Shown: positions 34,564 to 43,398 of the stretch, piece by piece | How the letters are laid out: every line of letters starts with the position of its first letter | How positions within the stretch are numbered: the stretch's first letter is position 1 | NCBI GenBank assembly: GCA_001803165.1 | Contig: MHAZ01000007.1 | Coordinates: 62,001-126,000 of the forward strand | DNA from: Stygiobacter sp. RIFOXYC2_FULL_38_25 | GTDB lineage: Bacteria; Bacteroidota; Ignavibacteria; Ignavibacteriales; Melioribacteraceae | DNA length: 64,000 nt | Direction: 5' to 3' | The notes under the pieces: generated by a model | Database searches by the model: none | What the model was told of the DNA's origin: nothing | The model's input: only the letters and a program-made list of their open reading frames with translations | Program-made: the position numbers and the translations under genes

Positions 34564-36609
34564 TTACATAGAAACTGCCGGTGGTGCCGGGTCATCAGCT
34601 TTGCCGGCGTTTTTAACCGGAATGCTTATGAGGTACCAACCAATAAACGCAAATACTATTAAGCTAACATAGATAGATGGAGTATCGAAGAAAGCAAACA
34701 GAGAAACTTCGAAGAAGGCAAGCCCGGCAAAGACAAGCCCCACAAGCGCTTCTCCCGCTATTAATCCGGCTGCAACAAGAACTCCGGTGTTTTCAACTCT
34801 TGCTTTTTGTGCATCGTTAAATTTCTTCTTAGCATTAACTCTTTCAACTATTCCTTTAATCATACCGCCAATAAAAATTGCAAATGTTGTTTCGAGAGGT
34901 AAATACATACCAACTGAAACGAGCATCGGGCTTTTAACTTGCATGAGAATGAAACCTAAGCCCATTACCATTCCGACAATAATCAGCGGCCAAGCCATTT
35001 CACCTCTAACAATTCCCTGAGAAAGAAGAGCCATTAAACCGGCTTGCGGTGCAGCGAGCTTTGGTGAACCAAATCCACCTTCGTAAGCTGGTGTTGCAAG
35101 TCTTCCCGCATTAACATCACCCTGATGCAAAATTACGAGTGGTAAAAACATTACAAATGCCGCAACTGTAATTCCAATTATGTCGCCTAACTGCATCCGC
35201 CAAGGAGTACCGCCAAGAATGTGACCAACTTTTAAGTCTTGCAGCATTTCTCCAGCAACCGCAGCCGAAACGCAAACAACGGCAGCAACACCAAGGACTG
35301 CGGCAACGCCTTGCTTTCCACTCATACCTAATGCAACCATCAGCAATGCGGCAACAATTAATGTTGAAAGTGTAAGTCCTGAAATTGGATTATTTGATGA
35401 ACCGATAATTCCAACTAAATAACCGGAAACAGCAGCAAAGAAAAATCCGGCTACAATCATAACTACAGTAGCAACAAAAGCAGCTAATAAATTTTGTGTG
35501 AAGAAATTGTAAATCAAAAGTGTAAGAATTGATGCAACTGCAATTCCAATCATAACCCATTTGAAACTGAGATCTTGATCAACTCTATCAGCAGCAGCTT
35601 CACCTGAAGCAGCTTTTTTTACATCGCCAACCGAGCGTTTAATTCCGGTTGCTAAACTCTTTCTCATTTTAAATAGAGTAAAGCCTGCACCCATCAACAT
35701 TCCACCAATAGCAATTGGACGAACAATGAAACGCCAAATCATTTGCGCCCAAACTGTCCATTCATGCTCAGTTGGAGTCATTCCCGGATTAGCAGTTGTA
35801 AATTGTTGAACTAAAGATGGTGATAAGAAATAAAGTATGATTGGTACGAACAAGCCCCAAGCTAAAAGTCCACCACTAAAGTTTAATGATGCAAGTTTAG
35901 GACCGATGATATAACCAACACCAATATATGCCGGAGAAACACCGGGAGCGCTAAGTAAAACTCCACCTTCTGCTGTTGCAGAACCGGCAGCTTTTAAATC
36001 AATAATTGATTTTGAGAACGTAACAAATTTTTCCCAAGCTGTAGCGAAGAACTTTAATTGTCCTAAAACTTGGATAAACGCTCCAACTCCCATTGCTGTG
36101 AATAAGAATTTCGCACCGGAGCCGCCTGCGCGTCCTGCTTTATGAATTTCGGCAGCAGCTACAGATTCCGGAAAAGGTAATTCAGCATCTTCAACCATTA
36201 CTCTTCTAAGAAGAGCTACAAACATAATTCCAAGTAAACCGCCGGCAAACATAATTGCGGAAGCGGTTAAGTAATTTTCAACTGTGTCAAATTTTTCCCA
36301 AATGCCGGCAATATAAAAAGCCGGAAGTGTAAAGATTGCACCGGCGGCAATGGATTCGCCAATGGAACCGACAGTACGGGCAAAATTTTCTTCTAAGATA
36401 CTTCCCTTCAAAGATTTCAGAAGTGCCATACCAATTACGGCTGCCGGATAAGTTGCAGCGATTGTCATTCCTGCTTTAAGTCCGAGATACGCATTAGCTG
36501 CACCAAGCACGACTGACATAACTAGACCGATGATTAAGGCACGGACGGTAAATTCTGCCATGTTGGTTTCTGAGGAAACAAATGGTACATGTTTCTTCTG
36601 TTCCGCCAT
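34564..36609 (-). CDS. OPT-family oligopeptide transporter
   Basis: 681 residues with about 14-16 membrane helices. The N-terminus TEFTVRALIIGLVMSVVLGAANAYLGLKAGMTIAATYPAAVIGM-type signature (here starting MAEFTVRA) is diagnostic of bacterial OPT proteins. They import oligopeptides, and some relatives move metal chelates, by proton symport. A soluble loop (KRSVGDVKKAASGEAAADRVDQ) lies near the middle. It lies upstream of the PqqD-like/pepD pair on the same strand, separated by a terminator hairpin. The physiological link is peptide uptake followed by dipeptide cleavage. Confidence 0.92.
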   Translation of the reverse strand: MAEQKKHVPFVSSETNMAEFTVRALIIGLVMSVVLGAANAYLGLKAGMTIAATYPAAVIGMALLKSLKGSILEENFARTVGSIGESIAAGAIFTLPAFYIAGIWEKFDTVENYLTASAIMFAGGLLGIMFVALLRRVMVEDAELPFPESVAAAEIHKAGRAGGSGAKFLFTAMGVGAFIQVLGQLKFFATAWEKFVTFSKSIIDLKAAGSATAEGGVLLSAPGVSPAYIGVGYIIGPKLASLNFSGGLLAWGLFVPIILYFLSPSLVQQFTTANPGMTPTEHEWTVWAQMIWRFIVRPIAIGGMLMGAGFTLFKMRKSLATGIKRSVGDVKKAASGEAAADRVDQDLSFKWVMIGIAVASILTLLIYNFFTQNLLAAFVATVVMIVAGFFFAAVSGYLVGIIGSSNNPISGLTLSTLIVAALLMVALGMSGKQGVAAVLGVAAVVCVSAAVAGEMLQDLKVGHILGGTPWRMQLGDIIGITVAAFVMFLPLVILHQGDVNAGRLATPAYEGGFGSPKLAAPQAGLMALLSQGIVRGEMAWPLIIVGMVMGLGFILMQVKSPMLVSVGMYLPLETTFAIFIGGMIKGIVERVNAKKKFNDAQKARVENTGVLVAAGLIAGEALVGLVFAGLAFFEVSLFAFFDTPSIYVSLIVFAFIGWYLISIPVKNAGKADDPAPPAVSM

Positions 36610-36760
36610 GATTTTCTCCTATTTGGTGTGAGTTAAGTGAAGCTAGAGAATACGCTTCGATTATTTGCGTGGCTAATATAAATATGATTGTAAAACCGAG
36701 CAACCATATAATTTGGAATTACGAAGTTCGAAGAGTGAAGTACGAAGTATAAAAGAACTG

Positions 36761-37114
36761 TCATTTTTTGTTTTTCAATTTAATTGCGATAGAACTAAGG
36801 ATAGCTGTTAGTTCATCAGCTTCTTGTGTAAGTAGTTGTAATTTTGAATCATCTTTCGACATTTTCGATTCCAGCAGTAATTCTAGCCAGTAGATAGATT
36901 CGTCAGATTCTTCCTCTACAATTTTAATCTTGTATTCAAAATCGGCTTTTGATTTTGCCCTTTGTGCCGCACGGTAATTAGCACCAACCGAGGTCGCGCA
37001 ACGCAATAATTGTTTGCCAATGATACCTGCACTTTGAGTTTTAGGAAGAGTTTCTACAAACTGAATAATATCTAGAGCAAATTTCTTTGTTCTCGGCATC
37101 AGTTCATTCTTCAT
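36761..37114 (-). CDS. Four-helix-bundle protein (23S rRNA intervening-sequence family)
   Basis: 117 residues from the ATG at 37114, chosen because GAAGGAG lies seven bases before it; an ATG nine codons upstream has no such site. It carries the family pattern RTKKFALDIIQFVETLP, GKQLLRCATSVGANYRAAQRAKSKADF and EESDESIYWLELL. Members are encoded both inside rRNA inserts and as free-standing genes, and their molecular role is not established. The gene is flanked by copies of an ACGAAGTT/AACTTCGT inverted repeat (36721-36728 and 37144-37151), a setting often seen for this family. Confidence 0.85.
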   Translation of the reverse strand: MKNELMPRTKKFALDIIQFVETLPKTQSAGIIGKQLLRCATSVGANYRAAQRAKSKADFEYKIKIVEEESDESIYWLELLLESKMSKDDSKLQLLTQEADELTAILSSIAIKLKNKK

Positions 37115-37160
37115 TTTATCTCCTTCTTTAACTTCATACATCCAACTTCGTAAATCGTAC

Positions 37161-37991
37161 TTAAAAAGTCATCTTTCTCATCCCAATATGGCAAATTGCA
37201 AAATCATATTTCACCGGATCGTCGGGATCAAACTTCTTCAGTTGGTTAGTAATCTCTTCTGCCATTTTCCAAGAAACATTTTTCCGGGTAGTTAACTTCA
37301 GCTGTTTACAAATTCGCGCTACATGTACATCAACCGGAATTAAAAGTTTTAAAGTTGGAATCTCATTCCATAAGCCGAAATCAAGTTCATCTTTTCGAAC
37401 CATCCAGCGCAGAAAAAGATTCATCCGCTTGCAAGCACTTCCCGCTCCGACTCGTCCGTCGGATCGAGGCGAGCCCTTTTCCGGATCAGGAAACATAAAT
37501 TTTATTCCGCGAGTTGGGTTTCCAGTACCTGAACAAAATTCAATCATCTTTTTCGAAAAATTCGAAATAGATATTCTCAAATCAAATTCTCCTTTACTTC
37601 CTTCGAGGAAAAGGTTTTTCAAGCTGCCATGAGTTTTATAAACTTTGTTTAATCCATAGAAAAGATTCTGAATATCATTGCTGGAATAAAACCTGTGTTT
37701 AACATTCAAGAAAAGTTTGCTGTGTTTTCTGGCTGAATAATTAATCACAAAATTGTATGGCTGCCAATCCATAATTGAATGCAAGCGCTCCAGCGTTCTA
37801 TTGATCTGCTTAACATTTCCAAAAGCAAACACTGAGGCAATAAATGCACTGATTTCAATATCAAGCTGATTGGAAAACTTATGCGGGAATTCAATTGGGT
37901 CGGGAGAGATTTGTGTTCTATCGAAATAGTTATAATGAGAATCTAGTTTGCTCTTGAGAGAAGAATTCTTGTTGAGAGAATCTGATTTCAA
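37161..37991 (-). CDS. TIGR02757/DUF2400 family protein
   Basis: 276 residues. The family hallmarks are clear: PDPIEFPHKF near the N-terminus, EISAFIASVFAFGNVKQINRTLERL, SACKRMNLFLRWMVRKDELDFGLW, PVDVHVARICKQLKL and the end DPVKYDFAICHIGMRK. The fold resembles helix-hairpin-helix DNA glycosylases, but no activity is known. A segment SPRSDGRVGAG interrupts the usual run before SACKR and is encoded by a GC-rich palindrome (37444-37474), apparently an in-frame insertion. It follows the DUF2442 gene by four bases, so these are probably cotranscribed. Confidence 0.85.
   Translation of the reverse strand: MKSDSLNKNSSLKSKLDSHYNYFDRTQISPDPIEFPHKFSNQLDIEISAFIASVFAFGNVKQINRTLERLHSIMDWQPYNFVINYSARKHSKLFLNVKHRFYSSNDIQNLFYGLNKVYKTHGSLKNLFLEGSKGEFDLRISISNFSKKMIEFCSGTGNPTRGIKFMFPDPEKGSPRSDGRVGAGSACKRMNLFLRWMVRKDELDFGLWNEIPTLKLLIPVDVHVARICKQLKLTTRKNVSWKMAEEITNQLKKFDPDDPVKYDFAICHIGMRKMTF
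37444..37474. repeat. GC-rich palindromic insertion inside the DUF2400 gene
   Basis: GCTC-CGA-CTCG and CGAG-GC-GAGC arms surround TCCGTCGGAT, far richer in GC than the flanking sequence. In protein it supplies SPRSDGRVGAG, located where I expect the family to run straight into SACKR. Confidence 0.5.
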
Positions 37992-37995
37992 ATTT

Positions 37996-38244
37996 TTATG
38001 CTGCTTGATGTTTAGCAGAAACTTTTCCAGCCATCATTGATTCAATACTAAGCTGGTAATCTAATTCTTCCCATTCAATTCCGGTATTTCTGCAAATAAA
38101 GCAATAGTTCTTAAGCTGCTTCAAGGTAGCTTTTGATAATTCAGGATACCATTTCAGCGGTGTAGAAATAATTCTTCCGTCACTCAATTCCACATTGAGA
38201 TAAGAATCATCAAAAGAAACTTTTTTACCCTTTAAAGTATTCAT
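37996..38244 (-). CDS. DUF2442 protein
   Basis: 82 residues with the DUF2442 pattern SFDDSYLNVELSDGRIISTPLKWYPELSKATLKQLKNY followed by GIEWEELDYQLSIE. Genes of this family are regularly found next to DUF4160 genes, as here, with a 20-base overlap, and the pair has been compared with toxin-antitoxin modules without firm proof. The last residues, AGKVSAKHQAA, are a variable tail. It is four bases upstream of the DUF2400 gene. Confidence 0.82.
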   Translation of the reverse strand: MNTLKGKKVSFDDSYLNVELSDGRIISTPLKWYPELSKATLKQLKNYCFICRNTGIEWEELDYQLSIESMMAGKVSAKHQAA

Positions 38245-38455
38245 CCCATTTATCCAAAAAATATTCGCGGTTCTGTTTTGTTATAGCTATAACTTTTTGC
38301 AAATCTGTTTTCTTAAAATAATTTTCTACAACTGACATCTTTTCCAAATTAATCTTACAAAAGTTTTCCGCTTTTGTAACGTGGATATGTTTAGGCAAAT
38401 GTTCATTCGCATAAAAGAAAAACTTGAAACCATCTTGTAACAATAATGTAGGCAA
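38225..38455 (-). CDS. DUF4160 protein
   Basis: 76 residues matching DUF4160: an F-x-F-F-Y-A-NEHLPKHIHV motif (residues 11-26 here) followed by KINLEKMSVVENY and a C-terminal helix with KQNREYFLDKWDEYF. The His-rich PKHIHV is the conserved feature of the family. It overlaps the DUF2442 gene by 20 bases and is the first gene of the small operon 38455-37161. The function of the pair is not established. Confidence 0.83.
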   Translation of the reverse strand: MPTLLLQDGFKFFFYANEHLPKHIHVTKAENFCKINLEKMSVVENYFKKTDLQKVIAITKQNREYFLDKWDEYFKG

Positions 38456-38518
38456 GCGATCATTCCTAAATACTAACTGATGAAAAATAAGCTTTTAGAA
38501 AGAGAATATACAGCCGCC

Positions 38519-40135
38519 TTATTTTAAATAAACCATTTTACAAACTGCTTCACTCTTTCCAGTAGTCAATCTGTAAACATAAACTCCGCTGGCCATCTCT
38601 CGACTGCGCTCGAGATGACGTGCGTTGACTGTAACCTTGTAATTACCGGGTTGTTTGGATTCATCTACAAGAGTAGCAATTTCAAGTCCTAATACATTAT
38701 AAACTTTCAACTGGATGTGTGCTGGTTCTTTCAGATCATAACTGATTGTTGTTTCGGGATTAAACGGATTTGGATAATTCTGATAGAGGCGAAATTCACT
38801 AGGTACATGCTGCTCTTGTTCAATACCGGTTGCAAGTTGAGAATCATCAATCAATGCAGTCCAGATACTCATTATGTTCCCATCCATGCGCATTCAAATT
38901 GGATAGACTTTCTTGTTGTATGCGGCAATGCCGGTGTAATCACCAAAGAAAATATTAGCATTTGGAAAGAATGGTGTTTCAGTTACGCGGTAATTTTTGA
39001 AAGTCTCACCACCATCATCAGAACGTGCAAGATATAGATGAGTTTGCGTGCTTGATGGATCGAGATTATCTCTACGGTCATAAAATACTATGTAGATAAT
39101 TCCAGTAATTGGATCAACACTCATCCAAGTGAAAAATTGGTCTCGTTTCAAGAAATCATTATTAACTCTTTTAGCCGCGCTCCAAGTTTTGCCGCCATCT
39201 GTTGACTTAGCAAGAAAAATATCTGTATCGCCGTTAATTTGATCTGACCAATTGATATAAATATTTCCTCGATACTTCGAGTTGCTAATATCGCAGCCGG
39301 TAATCGGCATTCCGTTACATCTGTTAATTCCGGTTATGTCAAACGCCCAGCCCCCATAAAGTGAAGATACTTTTGCATCACTTCCAAAAGTAACACCGCC
39401 ATCAGTTGATTTATCAAACATCAATCCCGCCGGACCAGACCAGCTTAAATATACTTCACCGTTTGGACCAACAGCCGGGACACATCCTTCAACAGTGTTG
39501 TCATCATCAATACAGTCGCCGCTTCGGGTATTTATTTTAATTGGTGATGACCATGACTGACCGCTATTAGTTGATCTTGAAAGTAAAATTCGCGTGCTAT
39601 CAGACTTAGAACTACTTCCATATTTATCAAACTCAGTCCAAGCCATGTAAAGGTTATTCTTAAATTTCGAATCACTCAGATCAACGCCAATCCATTCTTT
39701 ATCTTGCTGCTTAACCGGTGGTGCGTAACCAACTCCAACATCGTAATCCCAATCGGTTCCATTCGTTGCTGATCTTTGCACAACAATTCTATCAATCCAA
39801 TAGCCGCTTCCAGTATTTCTTTGATCTGATAAATGCCCATAAAATAGAAAGCCATTCTTATCATAAACTAAACATGGATCTCCGTAAACCCGCCAAATAG
39901 AACTCATTTGTTTTTGTGCCCAGGTTCTACCTTCATCTGCCGATGTATATAATAGATTTAGATTAGAACCGGCAGCTATAAAACTTGGATTAGCCGGATT
40001 TATAGTAATTGAAACTTCGTTTGGCTGGTTTGCAGATGAATTGCTAACTCGTACATTTTGGAATTGTGCAAATGTTAACAAGTTAGTAAGAACTATAAAA
40101 GCTAAGACTTTTTTGTAGTTCATGTTTTTACACAC
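38519..40135 (-). pseudogene. T9SS sialidase-like (BNR-repeat) protein, interrupted by an in-frame TGA
   Basis: Two adjacent open segments are in the same frame: 38897-40135 (413 codons) and 38519-38893 (124 codons), separated only by a TGA at 38894-38896. The first part has a signal peptide (about 1-23), then BNR/Asp-box repeats of a sialidase-like propeller (SADEGRTWAQ, STNSGQSW, STDGGVTF, STDGGKTW, SDDGGETF). It stops at VYPI. The second continues MRMDGNIMSIWTALID and ends in a sorting domain (FRLYQNYPNPFNPETTI). By context the TGA sits where a Trp (TGG) is expected. It could be a nonsense mutation, a read-through site or a sequencing error. The following gene is also a T9SS cargo. Confidence 0.85.
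38594..38617. repeat. Palindromic element inserted in frame in the sorting domain
   Basis: CATCTC...GAGATG palindrome containing CGACTGCGCTCG. On the coding strand it adds the peptide HLERSREM between VTVNAR and ASGVYVYRL, where the other sorting domains of this window run straight through. HLERSREM-encoding palindromes are known to me as dispersed bacterial repeats. Confidence 0.65.
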
Positions 40136-40143
40136 TTCTATTT

Positions 40144-41385
40144 CTACTTAGCTAAAGTTAGTTTCTTCACATCTGAAAAGCTACCCGATTTAAGGTGATA
40201 AAAATATACACCGCTGGAAAGATTGGAACCATTAAACTCCACATTATGATTTCCGGCTGCCATCACCCCATTAACTAAATGAGCAACCTCTCTTCCTAAC
40301 ACATCGTAAACCTTAAGGGAAACAAAACCATTCACCGGTATTGTAAAAGTAATTTTTGTAACCGGATTGAATGGATTCGGAAAGTTTTGATTCAAGCGAT
40401 AATTTGTTGGAATATTAACATCTTCAACATCTGTAGTCTTTAGCTGCTGATACCACAATCCATACAAAGTTCCGGCAAATAGTTTATCATTAATAACGGC
40501 AGTATTCAGCACTTCAAATCCATTTTGATCATTCAGTATCTTCCAAGTTTCGCCATTATCCGAAGAAATAAATCCAGTTGTTCTGCCAAATCCATTAGAA
40601 AAATGAACGTACAAATTATTTCCGTAAATAGAAAAGTTTGCATTAGCTCTGCTACTAAATCCTAGATAAATATAGGAATAGGTTTTTCCTTCATCTGTAC
40701 TTTTGTAAAGACCATACGTAGTAGCAAGAAACTCTCTATTTCCAACTTTGAGCACATCATAGAGAATTAATGGCTCTCCATTAAAATTTCCAAAATGAAT
40801 CTCATTCCACAAATTTGTTTTGCCATCATTTGTGTAGAAGTAACCATTTGCACCGGCACCGGCGTAAATAATGTTATTCTGTTTAACTAACGAGTTCACG
40901 TTATATGATGTAGATGGAGAAAGACCTTCGCTGTAAGAAACCCAGCCATTTGAGTTTATTAAATTCAACCGGAAAACACCCGCGCCCATTGTTCCGGCAT
41001 ACAAGTAATTATCATGTATTACAAAATCGGAAATAGTCTTTGCACCTAACCCATATAGACCATTGTTCATCGGATTCCAGCTTTTGCCATTATTGCTGCT
41101 TTCAAAGACACCATAGTTATATGTTCCGGCATAAATTTTAGAATTGTACTTTACAATTGCACTAACAAAATCTACATCCGGATAAATCTTTGCGGATTGA
41201 ACCCAGTTCTTTCCGGAATCGTAGCTAATATAGATTACACTGTCTGCACCAACGTAAACTGTATTGTTATCTATGAAAATTGAAGGAGCGTTTGTTGTAG
41301 CCGGAATCTCTTCAACTCTCTTCCATTGAGCCGGTGTTTCATTTATATATAATGAGAGGAGTAATATCCAGAAGAAATATTTCAT
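40144..41385 (-). CDS. T9SS-secreted BNR/photosystem-assembly-like beta-propeller protein
   Basis: 413 residues. A signal peptide (about 1-19, ending TPAQ) is followed by repeated Asp-box motifs: SYDSGKNWVQ, SSNNGKSWNPM, TNDGKTNLW, STDEGKTYSY and SSDNGETWKI, the pattern of a six- or seven-bladed propeller such as sialidase or the Ycf48-like family. The C-terminal domain (YRLNQNFPNPFNPVTKI ... GVYFYHLKSG) is a type A T9SS sorting signal. Catalytic sialidase residues cannot be identified. It is eight bases upstream of the interrupted paralogue, so the two are probably cotranscribed and may have arisen by duplication. Confidence 0.82.
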   Translation of the reverse strand: MKYFFWILLLSLYINETPAQWKRVEEIPATTNAPSIFIDNNTVYVGADSVIYISYDSGKNWVQSAKIYPDVDFVSAIVKYNSKIYAGTYNYGVFESSNNGKSWNPMNNGLYGLGAKTISDFVIHDNYLYAGTMGAGVFRLNLINSNGWVSYSEGLSPSTSYNVNSLVKQNNIIYAGAGANGYFYTNDGKTNLWNEIHFGNFNGEPLILYDVLKVGNREFLATTYGLYKSTDEGKTYSYIYLGFSSRANANFSIYGNNLYVHFSNGFGRTTGFISSDNGETWKILNDQNGFEVLNTAVINDKLFAGTLYGLWYQQLKTTDVEDVNIPTNYRLNQNFPNPFNPVTKITFTIPVNGFVSLKVYDVLGREVAHLVNGVMAAGNHNVEFNGSNLSSGVYFYHLKSGSFSDVKKLTLAK

Positions 41386-41483
41386 TGTACAAAATCCTTT
41401 TTAAGTTGATGATGAATAGACGCGGTAAAGCAAAAAGAAGTTTCCGAGTTAAGATAATTAAAATGTAGCTATGCGATACCCGC

Positions 41484-41673
41484 CGAGACTCAGTCTCGTC
41501 GAGGCTGAAATCACGTCTTTATGTTGAAAATAATTTTTGTAGAGACGTTCCGGTGGAACGTCTCCTGTTTCTTTTGAGAAAGTACACCCTCTAGAGACGG
41601 TCTCGGTGAAGCTGATATTACATCTTACGTTGAAAATGATTTTTTGTAAAGACGAGGCATGCCTCGTCTCTAC
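41484..41673. repeat. Tandem array of GAGACG...CGTCTC palindromes
   Basis: Four palindromes: 41484-41498 (CGAGACTCAGTCTCG), 41542-41564 (10-bp stem GAGACGTTCC), 41594-41604 (GAGACGGTCTC) and 41646-41673 (GTA.AGACGAGGC arms). Between them the spacers GAAATCACGTCTTTATG-TTGAAAATAATTTTT and GATATTACATCTTACG-TTGAAAATGATTTTT are alike, so a unit of about 110 bp has been duplicated. A further single copy is at 45519-45546. The region 41386-41737 holds no credible gene. Confidence 0.75.
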
Positions 41674-41737
41674 AGTAATATTACAATTCTTGAGGAGAAT
41701 TTTTGCTATTGAGAGCAGAAGTGTTACTTCCCCCAAT

Positions 41738-42454
41738 CTATTGCTGTTTGGTTAGCTCTCTCATTTCTTTAATTGCTTGATCAAGCCCAACAAAAACTGC
41801 GCGGGCAATTACTGCATGACCGATACTTACTTCATCAATTTCGGAAATGGCAACAAAGTCTTTCATGTTGATGTAGTTTAATCCGTGCCCGGCGTTTACA
41901 CCAAGACCCAGTTTCTTAGCATGTTTAGCAGCTACACGAACGCGCTCGAGTTCATCAAAGAGTTCTTCTTCGCCAACAGCGTTTGCGTAATTCCCGGTAT
42001 GGATTTCTATAAAGTCTGCATTAATTTCTGCCGCAGCATCAATTTGATTTATATCCGGCTCAATAAATAGTGAGACAGTAATTTCAGCTTCGTGCAACCG
42101 GTCTATTGCGTTTTTAATCTGTTTGATGTTATCTATAACATTTATTCCACCTTCGGTAGTTAATTCTTGGCGGCGCTCCGGGACTATAGTAGCAAGTTCC
42201 GGTCGGATGTCACATGCAATATCAATAATTTCATCAACGGCAGCCATTTCGAGATCGAGTTTTGTTGTAATTAATTCACGCAACAATCTTACATCCCGCT
42301 CGTTTATGTGGCGCCTGTCTTCTCTTAGGTGAACAACAATTCCATCAACTCCAAATTGCTCAGCCATTAATGCGAATGTTACAGGATCTGGTTGTACTTC
42401 ACCTCGTGCGTTTCTAAGTGTTGCAATGTGGTCAACGTTTATGCAAAATCTCAT
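41738..42454 (-). CDS. pdxJ: Pyridoxine 5'-phosphate synthase
   Basis: Condenses 1-deoxyxylulose-5-phosphate with 3-amino-2-oxopropyl phosphate to form pyridoxine-5'-phosphate. It has 238 residues from the ATG at 42454, which begins the conserved MRFCINVDHIATLRNARG and has AAGAGGAAA before it; 21 codons of open frame upstream are not conserved. VHLREDRRHI, FIEPD, EIHTGNYA and GLGVNAGHGLNY are the family's substrate and phosphate sites. The next conserved stretch is EVSIGHAVIARAVFVGL. The gene stands alone on this strand between repeat clusters. Confidence 0.96.
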   Translation of the reverse strand: MRFCINVDHIATLRNARGEVQPDPVTFALMAEQFGVDGIVVHLREDRRHINERDVRLLRELITTKLDLEMAAVDEIIDIACDIRPELATIVPERRQELTTEGGINVIDNIKQIKNAIDRLHEAEITVSLFIEPDINQIDAAAEINADFIEIHTGNYANAVGEEELFDELERVRVAAKHAKKLGLGVNAGHGLNYINMKDFVAISEIDEVSIGHAVIARAVFVGLDQAIKEMRELTKQQ

Positions 42455-42520
42455 TTTTTCCTCTTTCTTATTTCTTACTATAAAATTATAAAACTTATAA
42501 AATATTTTTTGAGTCACTTA

Positions 42521-42587
42521 GCGTCTTTGTGTCTTTGCGGTTCGTCTTTTCATATCCTTTCACCGCTAAGGCGCAGAGACGCAAAGA
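42521..42587. repeat. CGTCTTTGTG/CGCAGAGACGCAAAG inverted repeat
   Basis: The left arm GCGTCTTTGTGTCTTTGCGG and right arm ACCGCTAAGGCGCAGAGACG plus CAAAGA are imperfect inverses. It is a member of the widespread CGCAAAG-type dispersed palindromes. Related pieces occur at 44768-44794 and near 30969-31000. Confidence 0.6.
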
Positions 42588-42590
42588 AAG

Positions 42591-43190
42591 CTAGTTAAGT
42601 AACCGGATTGAGCCAATAGAAGCTTTTATTGCCGGAGAAACCAACTCTTCCGAATCCTTTCTAAACGAATATTCAAGCTGAATGATTTGTCCTCTGCTGT
42701 TTTGGAAAAACAGTTTAGAGCCTCTAAGGTTTTCCTTATCAAACTTAACCAGTGTAAATGTTATACGCGAGTGAACAAATGTATTCATTGATAAATTAGA
42801 ATTTTTATACTTGGTAGAAAGCAATCCCTTGTAAAAATTAATTTCACTGCTTGTTGTTATTGTACTATCTGTCGAGTTCACTTTACCGCAGCTTAGTACA
42901 GAGCCGTTAGCTTTATCAAAGAAAATGTAAACCGGCTCGTATATAAATCCATCGCTCGGATTGTTTCTGTTCTCAATCTTCTTGGAAATTGAAGAAGGCA
43001 TTAGTTCCCAATCAAGCGGCGGATTAAATTTTATGCCAAGTACGTCATCGCTTATTTCAATTCCAATTTTGGTTTTATCAAACGAGAAAAGATTTGCCGC
43101 TTCCTCTTCCTCGCTCTTTTTTCCGCTGCAAGAAACCAAAAGATATCCGGCAGTAAGTAAGATTAAATATCTTAGTTTAATAATCTTCAT
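42591..43190 (-). CDS. Predicted lipoprotein of unknown function
   Basis: 199 residues, family not recognised. The lipoprotein signal ends LVSC (Cys about residue 21), followed by an acidic linker KKSEEEEAAN, so it is exported to a membrane surface. The rest (GIEISDDVLGIKFNPPLDWELMPSS) looks like a small alpha/beta domain with an amphipathic PPLDW start, as in PsbP-like or DUF1795-like stress proteins. That resemblance is weak. A CAAATATA (inverse of TATATTTG) at 43214-43221 is a plausible promoter element about 20 bases upstream. Confidence 0.6.
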   Translation of the reverse strand: MKIIKLRYLILLTAGYLLVSCSGKKSEEEEAANLFSFDKTKIGIEISDDVLGIKFNPPLDWELMPSSISKKIENRNNPSDGFIYEPVYIFFDKANGSVLSCGKVNSTDSTITTSSEINFYKGLLSTKYKNSNLSMNTFVHSRITFTLVKFDKENLRGSKLFFQNSRGQIIQLEYSFRKDSEELVSPAIKASIGSIRLLN

Positions 43191-43281
43191 AACTTTTGCA
43201 TTGTTCCTACTGCCAAATATAATTATCTTTGGATAGAAACGGATAGCAACATGAACATTTTAATCACTTTTCAAAAAATAA

Positions 43282-43318
43282 CGGGAAGAAAGAATTTGAA
43301 GAATTTCCTTTCTTCCCG
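43282..43318. repeat. Inverted repeat between divergent genes
   Basis: A perfect 11-bp stem CGGGAAGAAAG/CTTTCTTCCCG with a 15-base loop. On the minus strand it is followed by TTATTTTTTG, which makes it terminator-like, though no minus-strand gene lies upstream of it. On the plus strand it would lie in the leader region of the transaminase gene. Confidence 0.5.
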
Positions 43319-43398
43319 CTTCGAACAAGTCTTCTAAGCTTTACCCATCACTTTTTTACACGATAATTAACTAGTAACAATTTATCCTTGAGGTAATT

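Noticed and set aside
38225-38455. Calling the DUF4160/DUF2442 genes a proven toxin-antitoxin system
   Set aside because: Pairing and size are suggestive, but no catalytic or toxin motif is visible.
41458-41736. 92-codon open frame on the minus strand
   Set aside because: It consists almost wholly of the GAGACG palindrome array; the peptide is translated repeat DNA.
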